NCBI GenBank assembly: GCA_021325375.1
Contig: JAJPHG010000013.1
Location: 62,001-126,000 of the forward strand
Source of the DNA: Alphaproteobacteria bacterium
Lineage (GTDB): Bacteria; Pseudomonadota; Alphaproteobacteria; Micropepsales; Micropepsaceae
Direction: 5' to 3'
Length of the DNA stretch: 64,000 bases
Shown here: piece by piece, positions 44,319 through 54,700 of the stretch
Numbering within the stretch: the stretch's first letter is position 1
How the letters are laid out: each line of letters opens with the position of its first letter
Translations under genes and position numbers: made by a program
The notes under the pieces: model-generated
The model's input: the letters and a program-made list of their open reading frames with translations, nothing else
Told to the model about the DNA's origin: nothing
Database searches by the model: none

Positions 44319-45055
44319 GCCGCCAGCCTCCACGTGTCGGGGAAGGCGAAGCGCTCATAGGCGTCGCGGCAGCGCGCGAATTCCTCGGCGCCGATCTCGC
44401 GCTCGGCGAATAGCGCCTGCTCGACGACCTGCGCAATGCCGGAGAAGGTCGTGCGTGCCGCTTGCGGCAATTGCTCGAGCTGCGCGATCTCGCGGCTGGT
44501 GAGGGCCTGGCGCACGAGGTCCGGGCGCCGCGTGTCGATATGCTCGATGCTACGCAGCAGGATGAGATGCACCGCCTCGCCATATTTCCCCTTGGCCGCG
44601 AGGGCGTCGGCGTCGCGCAGCAGGTTGTGCGCGGCGGCGGGGGCAGGGTGCCATTCGGGCCCGGCGGTGGCCGACTTCTGCTCGCGTTTTTTGCGGTCGC
44701 GGAACCAGCCGTTCTGCATGGCCGTGCGGACGACGAAGTAGATGATGAGACCGATCACGGCGGCGAAGAGGGTCCACCCCAGGATCTGCAGGAGCGGCCC
44801 GAGGACCAGGGGCGTGCCGGAACCGCTGTTCCACTGAGGCGGCGGCGGAGCCGGCTTGCTCTGCGGGAAGTCGAACTGGAGCTCGCGATGCGTCAGCAAT
44901 TCGTCATGCGCGTGCGCGATGCCGGTGAGGTGGGAAGCATGCGCCGAAGGAGAAGTGCCGCTCACGAAGCGAAAGCCCGAATGTCGAAAGGAAATGCCAC
45001 CACCACTCGCCCGCTGCGCCCGGGCAACTATGCGCTGCGGCTCGCCGATTCTCAA
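44315..45055 (-). CDS. DUF4129 domain protein of MoxR operon
   Basis: A protein of about 246 residues with one central membrane helix (LGWTLFAAVIGLIIYFVV) and a C-terminal cytosolic DUF4129 domain (LLRDADALAAKGKYGEAVHLILLRSIEHIDTRRPDLVRQALTSREIAQLEQLP). DUF4129 resembles the C-terminal region of transglutaminase-like membrane proteins in the same operon type. The start is uncertain. The frame opens with TTG at 45055, a GTG lies at 44965, and no signal peptide is visible, so the true N-terminus may be shorter. Confidence 0.8.
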   Translation of the reverse strand: MRIGEPQRIVARAQRASGGGISFRHSGFRFVSGTSPSAHASHLTGIAHAHDELLTHRELQFDFPQSKPAPPPPQWNSGSGTPLVLGPLLQILGWTLFAAVIGLIIYFVVRTAMQNGWFRDRKKREQKSATAGPEWHPAPAAAHNLLRDADALAAKGKYGEAVHLILLRSIEHIDTRRPDLVRQALTSREIAQLEQLPQAARTTFSGIAQVVEQALFAEREIGAEEFARCRDAYERFAFPDTWRLAA

Positions 45056-45079
45056 GCCGATGCATGGCGTTAGCCGCGC

Positions 45080-45607
45080 CTAGCCCTTCGCCCTCAGCGC
45101 GACCTCGCGCGCGCGGACGAGGTTGACATGGCCCATGCCGTTGCTGCCCGTCTCGACGAAGCCGATCTTGGCGCAGAGCTTGAGCGAAGGTGTGTTGTCC
45201 TGGAACACCTCGACGCGCGCGGCGCGGCCCTTGAGCGCCCATTCGTCGGCGATCTTCTCGGTGAGCGCGGTGCCGAGGCCTTTGGCCTGGCGGTCCTCGA
45301 GGAGCGCGAAGTCGACGAAGTAGACGGTCTCGCCTTCGTCCGCCTCGATGAAGCGGCCGATGGGGCGCCCGGCGCTTTCGATGATCGAGTAGGTCGCGTC
45401 GGGAAAGGTGTTGCGATGCGTGGCGTTGTTGGAGCGGAACTGGAACTCGAGCATGGTGCGGATCCGGGGTTCGGGCAGACCGCCCTGGCGCATCACGCGG
45501 CCGGCATGGGCGTCGAAGAGGGCGAAGAGGAACGCTTCGTCGTCAGCGCGCTGGGGGCGCAGCGTGACCGATCCAAAAGCCAAGTCGTAGCGGCGCGATA
45601 CTTCCAT
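45080..45607 (-). CDS. GNAT family N-acetyltransferase
   Basis: A 175-residue GNAT-fold acetyltransferase. The acetyl-CoA loop is RQAKGLGTALTEKIADEW, the later strand is ARVEVFQDNTPSLKLCAKIGFVETG, and the N-terminal LRPQRADDEAFLFALFDAHAG resembles members adjacent to phage-collar-type genes. The substrate is unknown. It lies 24 bp upstream of the DUF4129 gene on the same strand. With the DUF6916, YkgJ and collar genes nearby it may belong to that cluster instead of the MoxR operon. Confidence 0.88.
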   Translation of the reverse strand: MEVSRRYDLAFGSVTLRPQRADDEAFLFALFDAHAGRVMRQGGLPEPRIRTMLEFQFRSNNATHRNTFPDATYSIIESAGRPIGRFIEADEGETVYFVDFALLEDRQAKGLGTALTEKIADEWALKGRAARVEVFQDNTPSLKLCAKIGFVETGSNGMGHVNLVRAREVALRAKG

Positions 45608-45661
45608 CCCCGATCCCGTTCGGGCAATCTGCGCGCTCGAGAAGCGCAGAGGCCTTTAGGC

Positions 45662-45958
45662 ATGTCCGAATTGTTCCTCGAAGTTCATCATTTCGAGCCG
45701 CTGGTCGGCAAGACCGCCCGCTTCGGCGGCACGCCTTTCGCCATGACGCTGGAGGCGGTGTCCAAGGGGCAGAAATTTCTCCCCACCGCCAAGCGCGATC
45801 CGTTCTTGCTCATCTTCCGCTCGCGCCGGGAACCGTACTTCATGCGCGAAGGGATCTACGATTGTGCCTTCGACGACGGACCGACCTATTCCTTCTACAT
45901 CTCGCCGGTCCACACGCCGGAGCAGGAATGGCAGGACTATCAGGCGGTCTTCAGCTGA
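45662..45958 (+). CDS. DUF6916-like protein near collar genes
   Basis: A 98-residue soluble protein (FEPLVGKTARFGGTPFAMTLEAVSKGQKFLPTAKRDPFLLIFRS...QGIYDC-like turn, then FYISPVHTP) matching the DUF6916 type. This type often accompanies phage-tail-collar (microcystin-dependent-like) protein genes. The function is unknown. It starts divergently from the GNAT gene and ends 3 bp before the converging YkgJ gene. Confidence 0.7.
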   Translation: MSELFLEVHHFEPLVGKTARFGGTPFAMTLEAVSKGQKFLPTAKRDPFLLIFRSRREPYFMREGIYDCAFDDGPTYSFYISPVHTPEQEWQDYQAVFS

Positions 45959-45961
45959 CGG

Positions 45962-46528
45962 TCAAACCCGTCCGGCCTTGCGCAGTGCGTCGGCTTCCGC
46001 TTGATCCACCTTGCGCGCGTCCCAGCCGCCTTGCGGCAGGCGGTCGATGAAGATGTATTCGTCCGATCCGAGCGCGCCGAGCGCCACGTGGCGGCTCGGC
46101 AGGATCACGAATGTCTGCTTCCCGACATAGACCACGATCTGTCCGCCGCGATAGAGCGCCATGGAGGCGAGCGTCTTGAGCTGGCCGTAATAGGGCTCGG
46201 CGAGCCAGGCGTCGGCGTGGTCCTCGTCCACATTGGCATTCAGCCTGCGGCCTTCCAGATCGAGCCAGAGCACCATGTGGCAGCGCTCGGGCTCCCATTC
46301 GGCCCCGAACTGCGCGTCGGTAAGCCACACGCAGTGGAAGTTGCGGCAGACCGGCGGGCGTGTCTCGTGGATGCCGCAGCCCTTGCCCGGCACGCAATGC
46401 TCGCACCACCGGTTCATCGGCTTGTTCAGCGGCGCATCGACACGCATCACCTTGCAGCACAGGGTGCAGCCGTCGCAGCCGCGCGCGAGCGTGAGCGGTC
46501 CGTTCGGCGTGTCGACGGTCAATCCCAT
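45962..46528 (-). CDS. YkgJ family cysteine cluster protein
   Basis: A 188-residue protein with the CDGCTLCCK cluster near residue 18 and further cysteines (CEHCVPGKGCGIHETRPPVCRNFHC). This is the YkgJ/Fe-S-type cluster family thought to bind zinc or an iron-sulfur centre. The role is unknown. It lies 22 bp after the third collar gene on the same strand and may be co-transcribed with the collar triad. Confidence 0.9.
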   Translation of the reverse strand: MGLTVDTPNGPLTLARGCDGCTLCCKVMRVDAPLNKPMNRWCEHCVPGKGCGIHETRPPVCRNFHCVWLTDAQFGAEWEPERCHMVLWLDLEGRRLNANVDEDHADAWLAEPYYGQLKTLASMALYRGGQIVVYVGKQTFVILPSRHVALGALGSDEYIFIDRLPQGGWDARKVDQAEADALRKAGRV

Positions 46529-46550
46529 GCGCGGGACACTAGCATACGGC

Positions 46551-47087
46551 TCAGGTCTGCGACGGGAAGATGCCCTGCAGCGCGATGCAGATGTTCAGGC
46601 ACAGATAGGGCATGATGTTGGAGTGGGCCTGGCTGCCGCCGGAATTGGTGATGGTCTGCGTCGCCAGTGGGGAGCCGCCCGGCGCGTTGCCGTACATGCC
46701 GACCGGAAAGGTGCCGCCGCTCGAATTCGTTCCGTTTGCCTTGCCCAGATAGGTGTTGTTGGCGGGCGTGGCGGTGCCGGCATTGTTGACGTTGTCCGAC
46801 ATCAGGCCGTGATTGTGCTGCGGCAGTTCGGTGATGATCAGCGTGTGCGCTTCCTCGCCGCCGCGCTGGCCCAGTTGGAAGGTTTGGCCGTAGCCGACAG
46901 GGGTGCGGCCGCGCAGGTCGGGCAGCCCGAAAGTCGTGCGCCCGTCGCCGCCATAAGTCGTGCCGAGCAGCGCGAACAGCGGCTGGTTCTGGTTGATCGG
47001 CAGGAGCTGCCCATTGCACTGGGCATAGCCCTTGGGAGCGAAGTTGAACGAGAAGATGTCGAGTTGCGCCAAGAACGGAGTTGCCAT
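46551..47087 (-). CDS. Phage tail collar domain protein (third of triad)
   Basis: A 178-residue protein of the microcystin-dependent/tail-collar family (PF07484). MATPFLAQLDIFSFNFAPKGYAQCNGQLLPINQNQPLFALLGTTYGG-type N-terminus, GLPDLRGRTPVGYGQ and the conserved YLCLNICIALQGIFP end are all visible. The function of chromosomal members is unknown. It is 15 bp after the second collar gene; the three differ strongly in the middle but share both ends. Confidence 0.9.
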   Translation of the reverse strand: MATPFLAQLDIFSFNFAPKGYAQCNGQLLPINQNQPLFALLGTTYGGDGRTTFGLPDLRGRTPVGYGQTFQLGQRGGEEAHTLIITELPQHNHGLMSDNVNNAGTATPANNTYLGKANGTNSSGGTFPVGMYGNAPGGSPLATQTITNSGGSQAHSNIMPYLCLNICIALQGIFPSQT

Positions 47088-47102
47088 CGGTCTGTATCCC
47101 TC

Positions 47103-47642
47103 TTATCCGCGCGGCGGAAAAACGCCCTGAAGGGCGATGCAGTAGTTCAAGCCCATATAGGGCTGCATGTTGTTGTGCGGCTGGCCGCCGCCGTTGAACC
47201 CGATCGCCGCGGTCATCGACGTCTGGGGCGTGCTGGTCGACAGGTAATTCGCGCTGATGCTACCGGCTTTCGAGCCGGAAGCGGCGGTCGCAAGCTGCGC
47301 GCCGGCGGGCGTCTGTGTCGTGCCGCCGGTGGTGGTCGCGACGAAGCCGTGCGGGTGGGACGGCATTTCGGTCGTAAGCAGGGTCACGTTCTGGGCGCCG
47401 GTCTGCTCGCCGAGATCGTACAAGGACAATCCCGGTCCCTGTCCGGCGCTGATGACGGAGTAATTCACGACGTTCGGCAGGGCGAAGGTCGACTTGCCGT
47501 CTCCGCCATAGGTCGTGCCCAGCAGCGAGAACAGCGCGGTATTCTGCGACAGCGGCAGGATCTGGCCCTGGCAGAACGCCCAGCCCTTGGGGGCGAAATT
47601 GAACGCGAAGATCTGGACTTGCGCGACGAAAGGTGTGGCCAT
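47103..47642 (-). CDS. Phage tail collar domain protein (second of triad)
   Basis: A 179-residue paralog of its two neighbours. It begins ATPFVAQVQIFAFNFAPKGWAFCQGQ, has the LLGTTYGGDGKSTFALPN collar motif and ends YMGLNYCIALQGVFPPRG. The central part (VTLLTTEMPSHPHGF and a Thr/Gly/Ala-rich stretch) is divergent. It is part of a same-strand triad with 51-bp and 15-bp gaps. Confidence 0.9.
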   Translation of the reverse strand: MATPFVAQVQIFAFNFAPKGWAFCQGQILPLSQNTALFSLLGTTYGGDGKSTFALPNVVNYSVISAGQGPGLSLYDLGEQTGAQNVTLLTTEMPSHPHGFVATTTGGTTQTPAGAQLATAASGSKAGSISANYLSTSTPQTSMTAAIGFNGGGQPHNNMQPYMGLNYCIALQGVFPPRG

Positions 47643-47693
47643 GGTGCGTATCCGTTTCGAAGGTCCGCGAGGCCGCGGACGATTTGACCGCGA

Positions 47694-48236
47694 TCAGTTC
47701 GGAGTGGGGTATATGCCGAACAGCGAAATGCAGTAATTCAGCACGATGATCGGCTGAACGTTCTCGTGCGGCTGGTTGCCGCCTGCGGGGGAGATCGAGT
47801 TCGCGGGCAACGTCACCTGCCCACTGCCGTCATAGGGGTAGTAGGAGTACGGCATGGGCGACTGGTTCACGTTCTCGAAGGCGACCGTCTGATTGGCGGC
47901 CGGATTCGCGCCGGTCGCGGCGTTGGCGTTCGCCATGAGGAAATGGTTGTGGATCGGGATCTGCTGGACGGTCAGCGTGACCGTCTCCGAACCCGCGGCT
48001 TGGCCGATGGTGTAGTTCGAGAGCCCGCCGCCCTGACCCATGTGGATCGGCACGCGGCCGCGCAGGTCGGGCAGGGCGAAGGTCGACTGGCCGTCGCCGC
48101 CGTAAGTGGTACCAATGAGATTGAACAGCGTGTCGTTCTCTGAGATCGGCATGAGCTGGCCGGCGCAGAACGCCCAGCCGGCCGGCGCGAAATTGCCAGC
48201 GAACATCATTAATTGGCCGACGTAAGGCTGCGACAT
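47694..48236 (-). CDS. Phage tail collar domain protein (first of triad)
   Basis: A 180-residue member of the same family and the first gene of the triad. It begins SQPYVGQLMMFAGNFAPAGWAFCAGQ, has LIGTTYGGDGQSTFALPDLRGRVPIHMGQ, a central PIHNHFLMANANA segment and ends PIIVLNYCISLFGIYP. ATG at 48236 matches the paralogs; a longer start is unlikely. The upstream 551 bp are shared with the divergent giant RTX gene. Confidence 0.9.
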   Translation of the reverse strand: MSQPYVGQLMMFAGNFAPAGWAFCAGQLMPISENDTLFNLIGTTYGGDGQSTFALPDLRGRVPIHMGQGGGLSNYTIGQAAGSETVTLTVQQIPIHNHFLMANANAATGANPAANQTVAFENVNQSPMPYSYYPYDGSGQVTLPANSISPAGGNQPHENVQPIIVLNYCISLFGIYPTPN

Positions 48237-48787
48237 GTCTGAGGCCCTCCCCTGTGAAAATCTGCTTATCATTGAGGATGGAAGATTACAACCGCTTGGT
48301 TAAAGGCGGCGAAAGCATGCGCCGCAAGTGGAAGCGCGGGCAAAGACAAATGAAAGTCGAAGCGGCAAGGGTTTTCGGTCCGGATACGACAGTGACGTGC
48401 GTGACGACGCGCGTGCGCTCAAGGGGTGGATGCCGGCATGTCTTGGCGATCACGCGCAGCGACATGACGTGCTGCACTGCGGCACAATTCTCATGATCTG
48501 CGAATTGGCGGAAATTTCATTTGCCCGGACCTGGAGACTTGCGCCGGATGCCGCGATAAAATTTCTGTCACGCGAAAAATTTGTATAAGACCCGCTTTGT
48601 ATCAAAGTTGTCGCATAAGTGCTCTCTAGCGCATTGATTTTTCTGCATCTTGTGGGGGTCAACTCTAACTGGTAGCATCGAATCCAAGAGCTGGTCGATC
48701 GTTCGGCGGCGGTTGCATGGGATATGCGGTCGCCGCGAGGGTGTGGGCCGCTTGTGATCAATAGGCATCCTCGGAGGGGGCTTAAGT
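48237..48787. other. 551-bp divergent intergenic region between collar triad and RTX giant
   Basis: No credible coding region is visible; the short frames here lack family resemblance. The segment from about 48550 to 48660 is AT-richer and probably holds the promoter of the giant gene, whose GGAGGGGG ribosome site lies just before ATG 48788. I could not fix a -35/-10 pair with confidence and see no repeat. Confidence 0.5.
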
Positions 48788-51700
48788 ATGAGCGACGCGC
48801 GTAATCGTGATGTTTCGTCTTTCCCGAATACCGGCACGCGAGATCTCGCCTCCGATTCCATAGGGAGCACGTCGCACCACGGCCTGCATCACGGGTTCGA
48901 CGACGACTTCACGTCTTCGGATTCGGATGGTGCGGCAACGATCGCCGCTCCGGTCGCCAATCCGGTGCTTTCGAACGGCGTGGATCACGGCTCGTTCGAT
49001 GTCAGCGCGATGGGATCGGACACGCTCCACGCGCCGCCGCCTGTGGCCCAGGTCGGCGGCCAGCTTTGGTACGGCCTCGAAGACATCTCCAATTCCGGGC
49101 TCGACCACATCGATTCCGACGACGCGGGGCATGCGGTCAGCGACGTCCCGACGACCGGCGGCGGCGCCAACGTCGATATCGGCAGCGTAGGACTCGACGG
49201 CGCGAACGGCCTGTACTTCATCTATGGCCGCGACGGTCTTCTGCGCGATGGGCACATCGAGAACGACCTCGAGACCAACAGCGCGAGCGAGCTTTCCTCC
49301 GTCAATATGGTCTTCGGCACCGGCTTCAACGCCGATGTCGTGAATGCGCTTGCCGTCGATCCCCTCAACCACATCGTCTATATCGCCCACTGGGGCCAGA
49401 CCGACGCGCTTACCGGGATCTTCGAAGTCCAGTACAATCCCGTGACCGGCGCGCTGACCAGCCCGTTCAACGCGACCTCGGACACGATCACCGATTCGAG
49501 TCATGTGTTGTTCCATGACGACAACACCGGCAAGGTCAACGGCACCACGTCGTTCACCGACGTCACCGCCATGCAATACGACATGCAGAACGGCAACCTG
49601 TATTACGTCGATGAGAGCGGCACTTGGGCGGGCTCGTCGACGAGCGGCTCGGCCTGGGCGGAGACCAATGGCATCTATGTCGTCAGCGCGACGGGCTCAC
49701 CCACGCCGACGCAGCTGACGACCAGTCAGTTCGTCGGGGAGACGAACAACGCCGCCTATATCATCGGTCTGGCGATCAACGAGGCGCAGGGCCTCATCTA
49801 TTTCGCGGTCAACAACGCCGGCACCCTGACGACGAAGTTCTACTACATGCCGATCGCCGGCGGCACGGCAACGCAGATGACGGCGCCCGTCAGCTTCGGC
49901 TTCGTCGATGCGGACGAGTTCGGCGGCGTGAACCCGCTGGCCTTCGATGCGAATTTGCGCCAGCTCTATATCTCGGACCAGACCAACCACTCGCTCGCGC
50001 AATTCACGCTGAGCGCCGACGGCCACAGCTTCACGAGCGGCAACGATACCTTCCAGACTGCGAATCCAGGCAATGATGGCGGCATAGCCACCTCGCTGTA
50101 CTACGATCCGACGCCGACGCTCTCGACGCTCACCGCGACGACGACCGAAGCGCTGCAGGGCGGCAGCGCACTCAACTTGCTCACCGCCACGCCCACGATC
50201 ACCGATCCGCAGGATGGCGCCTCCAACAAGCTCCATATGAACTATGCGCAGGTCGTCATCGCGAACGCGCAGTCGGGCGATCAGCTCCTCCTCGCCGGCC
50301 AGCTGAGCGGCACGGTCGACGGCGGCAAGATCACGATTCAGTGGAACAGCGGGACCCACACGCTCATGTTCTTCGGCAACGAGACGGAGGCCGAATACGC
50401 CAGCCTCATGGCTCAGGTGAGCTACCAGGATGGCGGCATAGACAACAGCACCGGCAGCCATCCGACGCGCACCATCGACTTCATCATCAGCGACGGCACG
50501 ACCATCACCGACCAGACGACGGCGGACGCGAACGAGAAGGCGGTCACCGTCGTGATCGACCGCGCGCCGACGCTGACCCCGGACAACTATGCGGACCAGG
50601 AGGGCGGAACGGCGACCGGCACCTCCGGCACCGCGGGCACGGGCGTGCTCGGCAACGACAACGACAAGGACGCCGACGCGATCGTCATCACGGCCGTCAA
50701 CGGAAGCGGCGCGAATGTCGGCAACTCGGTCACCGGGACCTATGGCCACCTGACCTTGAGCTCCAACGGCAGCTTCTCCTACGTCGCGGACAACACCTCG
50801 GCCATCGACAGCGCGGCCAACGGCTCGCATCCGGTCGACACCTTCACCTATACGGTGAGCGACGGCCTCGGCGGCGTCACGACGACGACGGTGAGCTTCA
50901 CGATCAATCGCCCGCCGACGGTCGTCGGCGACTCCGGCGCCGCGGTCGAAAGCGCGTCGGGCACCGGCAACGTGCTGACCAACGACAGCGACAAGGACGG
51001 CGACACGCTGACGGTCTCGGCGGTCAACGGCTCCGGCGCCAATGTCGGCAATTCCGTCGCCGGCACTTATGGCAGCATCAACATCGCCGCGAACGGCAGC
51101 TACACCTACAACGCCAGCAACACCGCGGCGATCGACGGCGCGGCGACGGGCTCGCACCTGACCGACACGTTCACCTACACGGCGAGCGACGGGCATGGCG
51201 GCACGACCACGACCACGATCACCATCACGCTGGACCGTCCGCCGACGGTCGTGGCAGACAGCGGCGCCGCGGTCGAAAGCGCGTCCGGCAACGGCAATGT
51301 GCTGACCAACGACAGCGACCGCGACGGCGACACGCTGGTGGTTTCCGCCGTCAACGGCAACGCCGGCAATGTCGGCAACTCCGTCGCCGGCACCTATGGC
51401 CACATCACGATCGCTTCGAACGGCAGTTACACCTACAACGCCGACAACACGACGGCGATCAATGGCGCGGCGACGGGCTCGCACCTGACCGACACGTTCT
51501 CCTACACGGCGAGCGACGGGCATGGCGGCACGACGACGACCAACATCGTCATCACGCTGGACCGTCCGCCGACGGTGGTGAACGACAGCGGCAGCGACCT
51601 TGAGAGCGCGACATTGAACGTGCTCGCGGCCAGCGGCGTCATCGCCAACGACAGCGACCGCGACGGTGATACGTTGACGGTCTCCGCGGTCACCGGCGGC

Positions 51701-54700
51701 ACGGTCGGAAGCTCTTTCGCCACGACCTACGGCCACATCACGGTCAATTCGGACGGCAGCTACAGCTACGTGGCCGACAACACCGCGGCGATCGACGCGG
51801 CGGCGAACGGCTCGCACCCGATCGACACCATCACCATCACCGTCAGCGACGGCCATGGCGGCACGACCAACGAGACGCTGAGCATCACCATCGACCGTGC
51901 ACCCGCAGTCGTGGCAGATAGCGGCGCGGCGGTCGAAAGCGCGTCCGGGTCCGGCAACGTGCTGACCAACGACAGCGACAAGGACGGCGACACGCTCACC
52001 GTCTCCGCGGTCAACGGCTCCGGCGCCAATGTCGGCAACTCGGTCGCCGGCACCTACGGCCACATCACCATCAACAGCAACGGCAGCTACACCTACAATG
52101 CCGACAACACCTCGGCCATCGACGGCGCCGCGACCGGCTCGCACCTGACCGACACGTTCTCCTACACGGCGAGCGACGGCCATGGCGGCACGACGACGAC
52201 CAACGTCGTCATCACGCTGGATCGCGCGCCGACGGTCGTGGCCGACGCCGGTGCGGCACTCGAAAGCGCGTCCGGCAACGGCAACGTGCTGACCAACGAC
52301 AGCGACCGCGACGGCGACACGCTGGTGGTTTCCGCCGTCAACGGCAACGCCGGCAATGTCGGCAACTCCGTCGCCGGCACCTACGGCCACATCACGATCA
52401 ACGCCGACGGCAGCTACAGCTACACCGCCGACAACACGGCGGCGATCGACGGCGCGGCGACGGGCTCGCACCCGACCGACACGTTCTCCTACACGGCGAG
52501 CGACGGGCACGGCGGCACGACGACGACCAACATCGTCATCACCATCGACCGCGCCCCGACGGTGGTGAACGACAGCGGCAGCGACGTCGAGGGCGCGACG
52601 CTGAACGTGCTCGCGGCCGGCGGCGTACTCGCCAACGACAGCGACCGCGACGGCGACAGCCTGACGGTCACCGCCGTGGGCGGCTCGGGCGCCAATGTCG
52701 GCAACAGCTTTGCGACGACCTACGGCCACATCACGCTCAATGCCGACGGCAGCTACAGCTACGTCGCCGACAACACCGCGGCGATCGACGGGGCCGCGAC
52801 CGGCTCGCACCCGATCGACACGGTCACGCTCACCGTCAGCGACGGCCATGGCGGCACGACCAACGAGACGCTGAGCATCACCATCGACCGCGCGCCCACG
52901 GTCGTGGCCGACGCCGGTGCGGCGGTCGAAAGCGCGTCGGGCACCGGCAACGTGCTGACCAACGACAGCGACAATGACGGCGACACGCTGGTCGTCTCGG
53001 CCGTCAACGGCAGCGCCGGAAATGTCGGAAATTCCATCGCCGGCACCTACGGCCACATCACGATCAATGCCGACGGCAGCTACACCTACAACGCCGACAA
53101 CACGTCGGCCATCGACGGCGCGGCGACCGGCTCGCACCTGACCGACACGTTCTCCTACACGGCGAGCGACGGCCATGGCGGCACGACGACCACCAACATC
53201 GTCATCACGCTGGACCGCGCCCCCACGGTGGTGAACGACAGCAATACGGTCAGCGAGGGCGGTACGCTGAACGTGGTCACGGCCAGCGGCGTGCTCGCCA
53301 ACGACAGCGACCGCGACGGCGACAGCCTGACGGTCACCGCGGTGAACGGCTCCGGCGCCAATGTCGGCAATTCCATCGCCACGACCTACGGCCACATCAC
53401 GCTCAACTCCGACGGCAGCTACAGCTACGTCGCCGACAACACGTCGGCGATCGATGGGGCCGCGACCGGCTCGCATCCGACCGATACGGTCACCATCACC
53501 GTCAGCGACGGCCATGGCGGCACGACCAACGAGACGCTGAGCCTCAGCATCGACCGCGCGGCGGTCGCCAATCTCGACTCCCTCAACACCACCGAGAACT
53601 CGACGGCCACCGTCGGCAGCGGCTCGCCGGTCAATGCGAACCTGCTCGCCAACGACAGCGATCCCGACGGCGACTCCATCACCATCACGCAGGTCAACGG
53701 CAGCGGCGCCAATGTCGGCACCCAGATCACGCTGGCGTCGGGCGCGCTCCTGACGGTCAACGCCGACGGCACCTATACCTACGATCCGAACCACGCCTTC
53801 GACTGGCTGCCGGACTTCAACTCCTCCGGCGCCAGCAACACGACCGCGACCGACAGCTTCAGCTATACGATCGACGGCGGCGCGATGACGACGGTGACGA
53901 TCACCATCAAGGGCGTCGACAGCAACGACACGCTGGTCGGCACGTCGGGCAACGATACGCTCAACGGCGGCCTCGGCGACGACATCATCTACGACGACAA
54001 CGGGCTGAACAGCGGCAAGGATCCGCATGACACCAGCGCAGGCTTCTCCGGCGGCACAGACAGCTTCAGCGGCGGCAGCGGCAACGACACCTTCTACATG
54101 GGCGCCAACCTGACCGCGGCCGATCACATCGACGGCGGCACGGGCAGCGACCGCGTCATCCTCAACGGCGACTATTCGGGCGGGCTCACCTTCACCTCGA
54201 CGACGATGGTCAATGTGGAGACGCTTGGCCTCACCGCCGGCAACAGCTATGACCTGGTCATGGCCAACGCGACGGTGACGTTGGGCAATAACCTCAAGGT
54301 GCAGGCCGGCACGCTCGGCGCCGGCGACAACGTCACCTTCGACGCCTCGAACGACACGACGGGCGGCAACTACATCATCAACACCGGCGCCGGCAACGAC
54401 GTGCTCATCGGCGGCGTCGGCAACGACCGCTTCCGTCCCGGCAGCGGCACCGACTCGATCACCGGCAATGGCGGCGACGACCGTGTCGGCATGACGTCCA
54501 ACTTCACCGCGGCCGATTCGATCGATGGCGGCACCGGCGACGACGTCGTGATCCTGAAGGGCGACTATTCGGCCGGCGTCGTGTTCGGCGCCGCGACGAT
54601 GGTCAATGTCGAGACCCTCGGCCTGGCCAAGGGCTTCAGCTACAACCTGACGCTCAACGCTACGACGGACACGTCCGGTCAGACCCTGACGGTGCAAGCC

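Noticed and set aside
45662..48236. Prophage remnant based on tail-collar genes
   Set aside because: No integrase, terminase, capsid, tail-tube or lysis gene and no attachment repeats are present; chromosomal collar-like families are common outside phages.
48254..48496. An 80-residue frame in the collar/RTX intergenic region
   Set aside because: There is no ribosome site, no family resemblance and an atypical composition; the region is more likely regulatory.
50561..53560. Regularly spaced repeats suggesting CRISPR
   Set aside because: The period of 327 bp and continuous open frame show coding tandem repeats; there are no short repeats with unique spacers and no cas genes.
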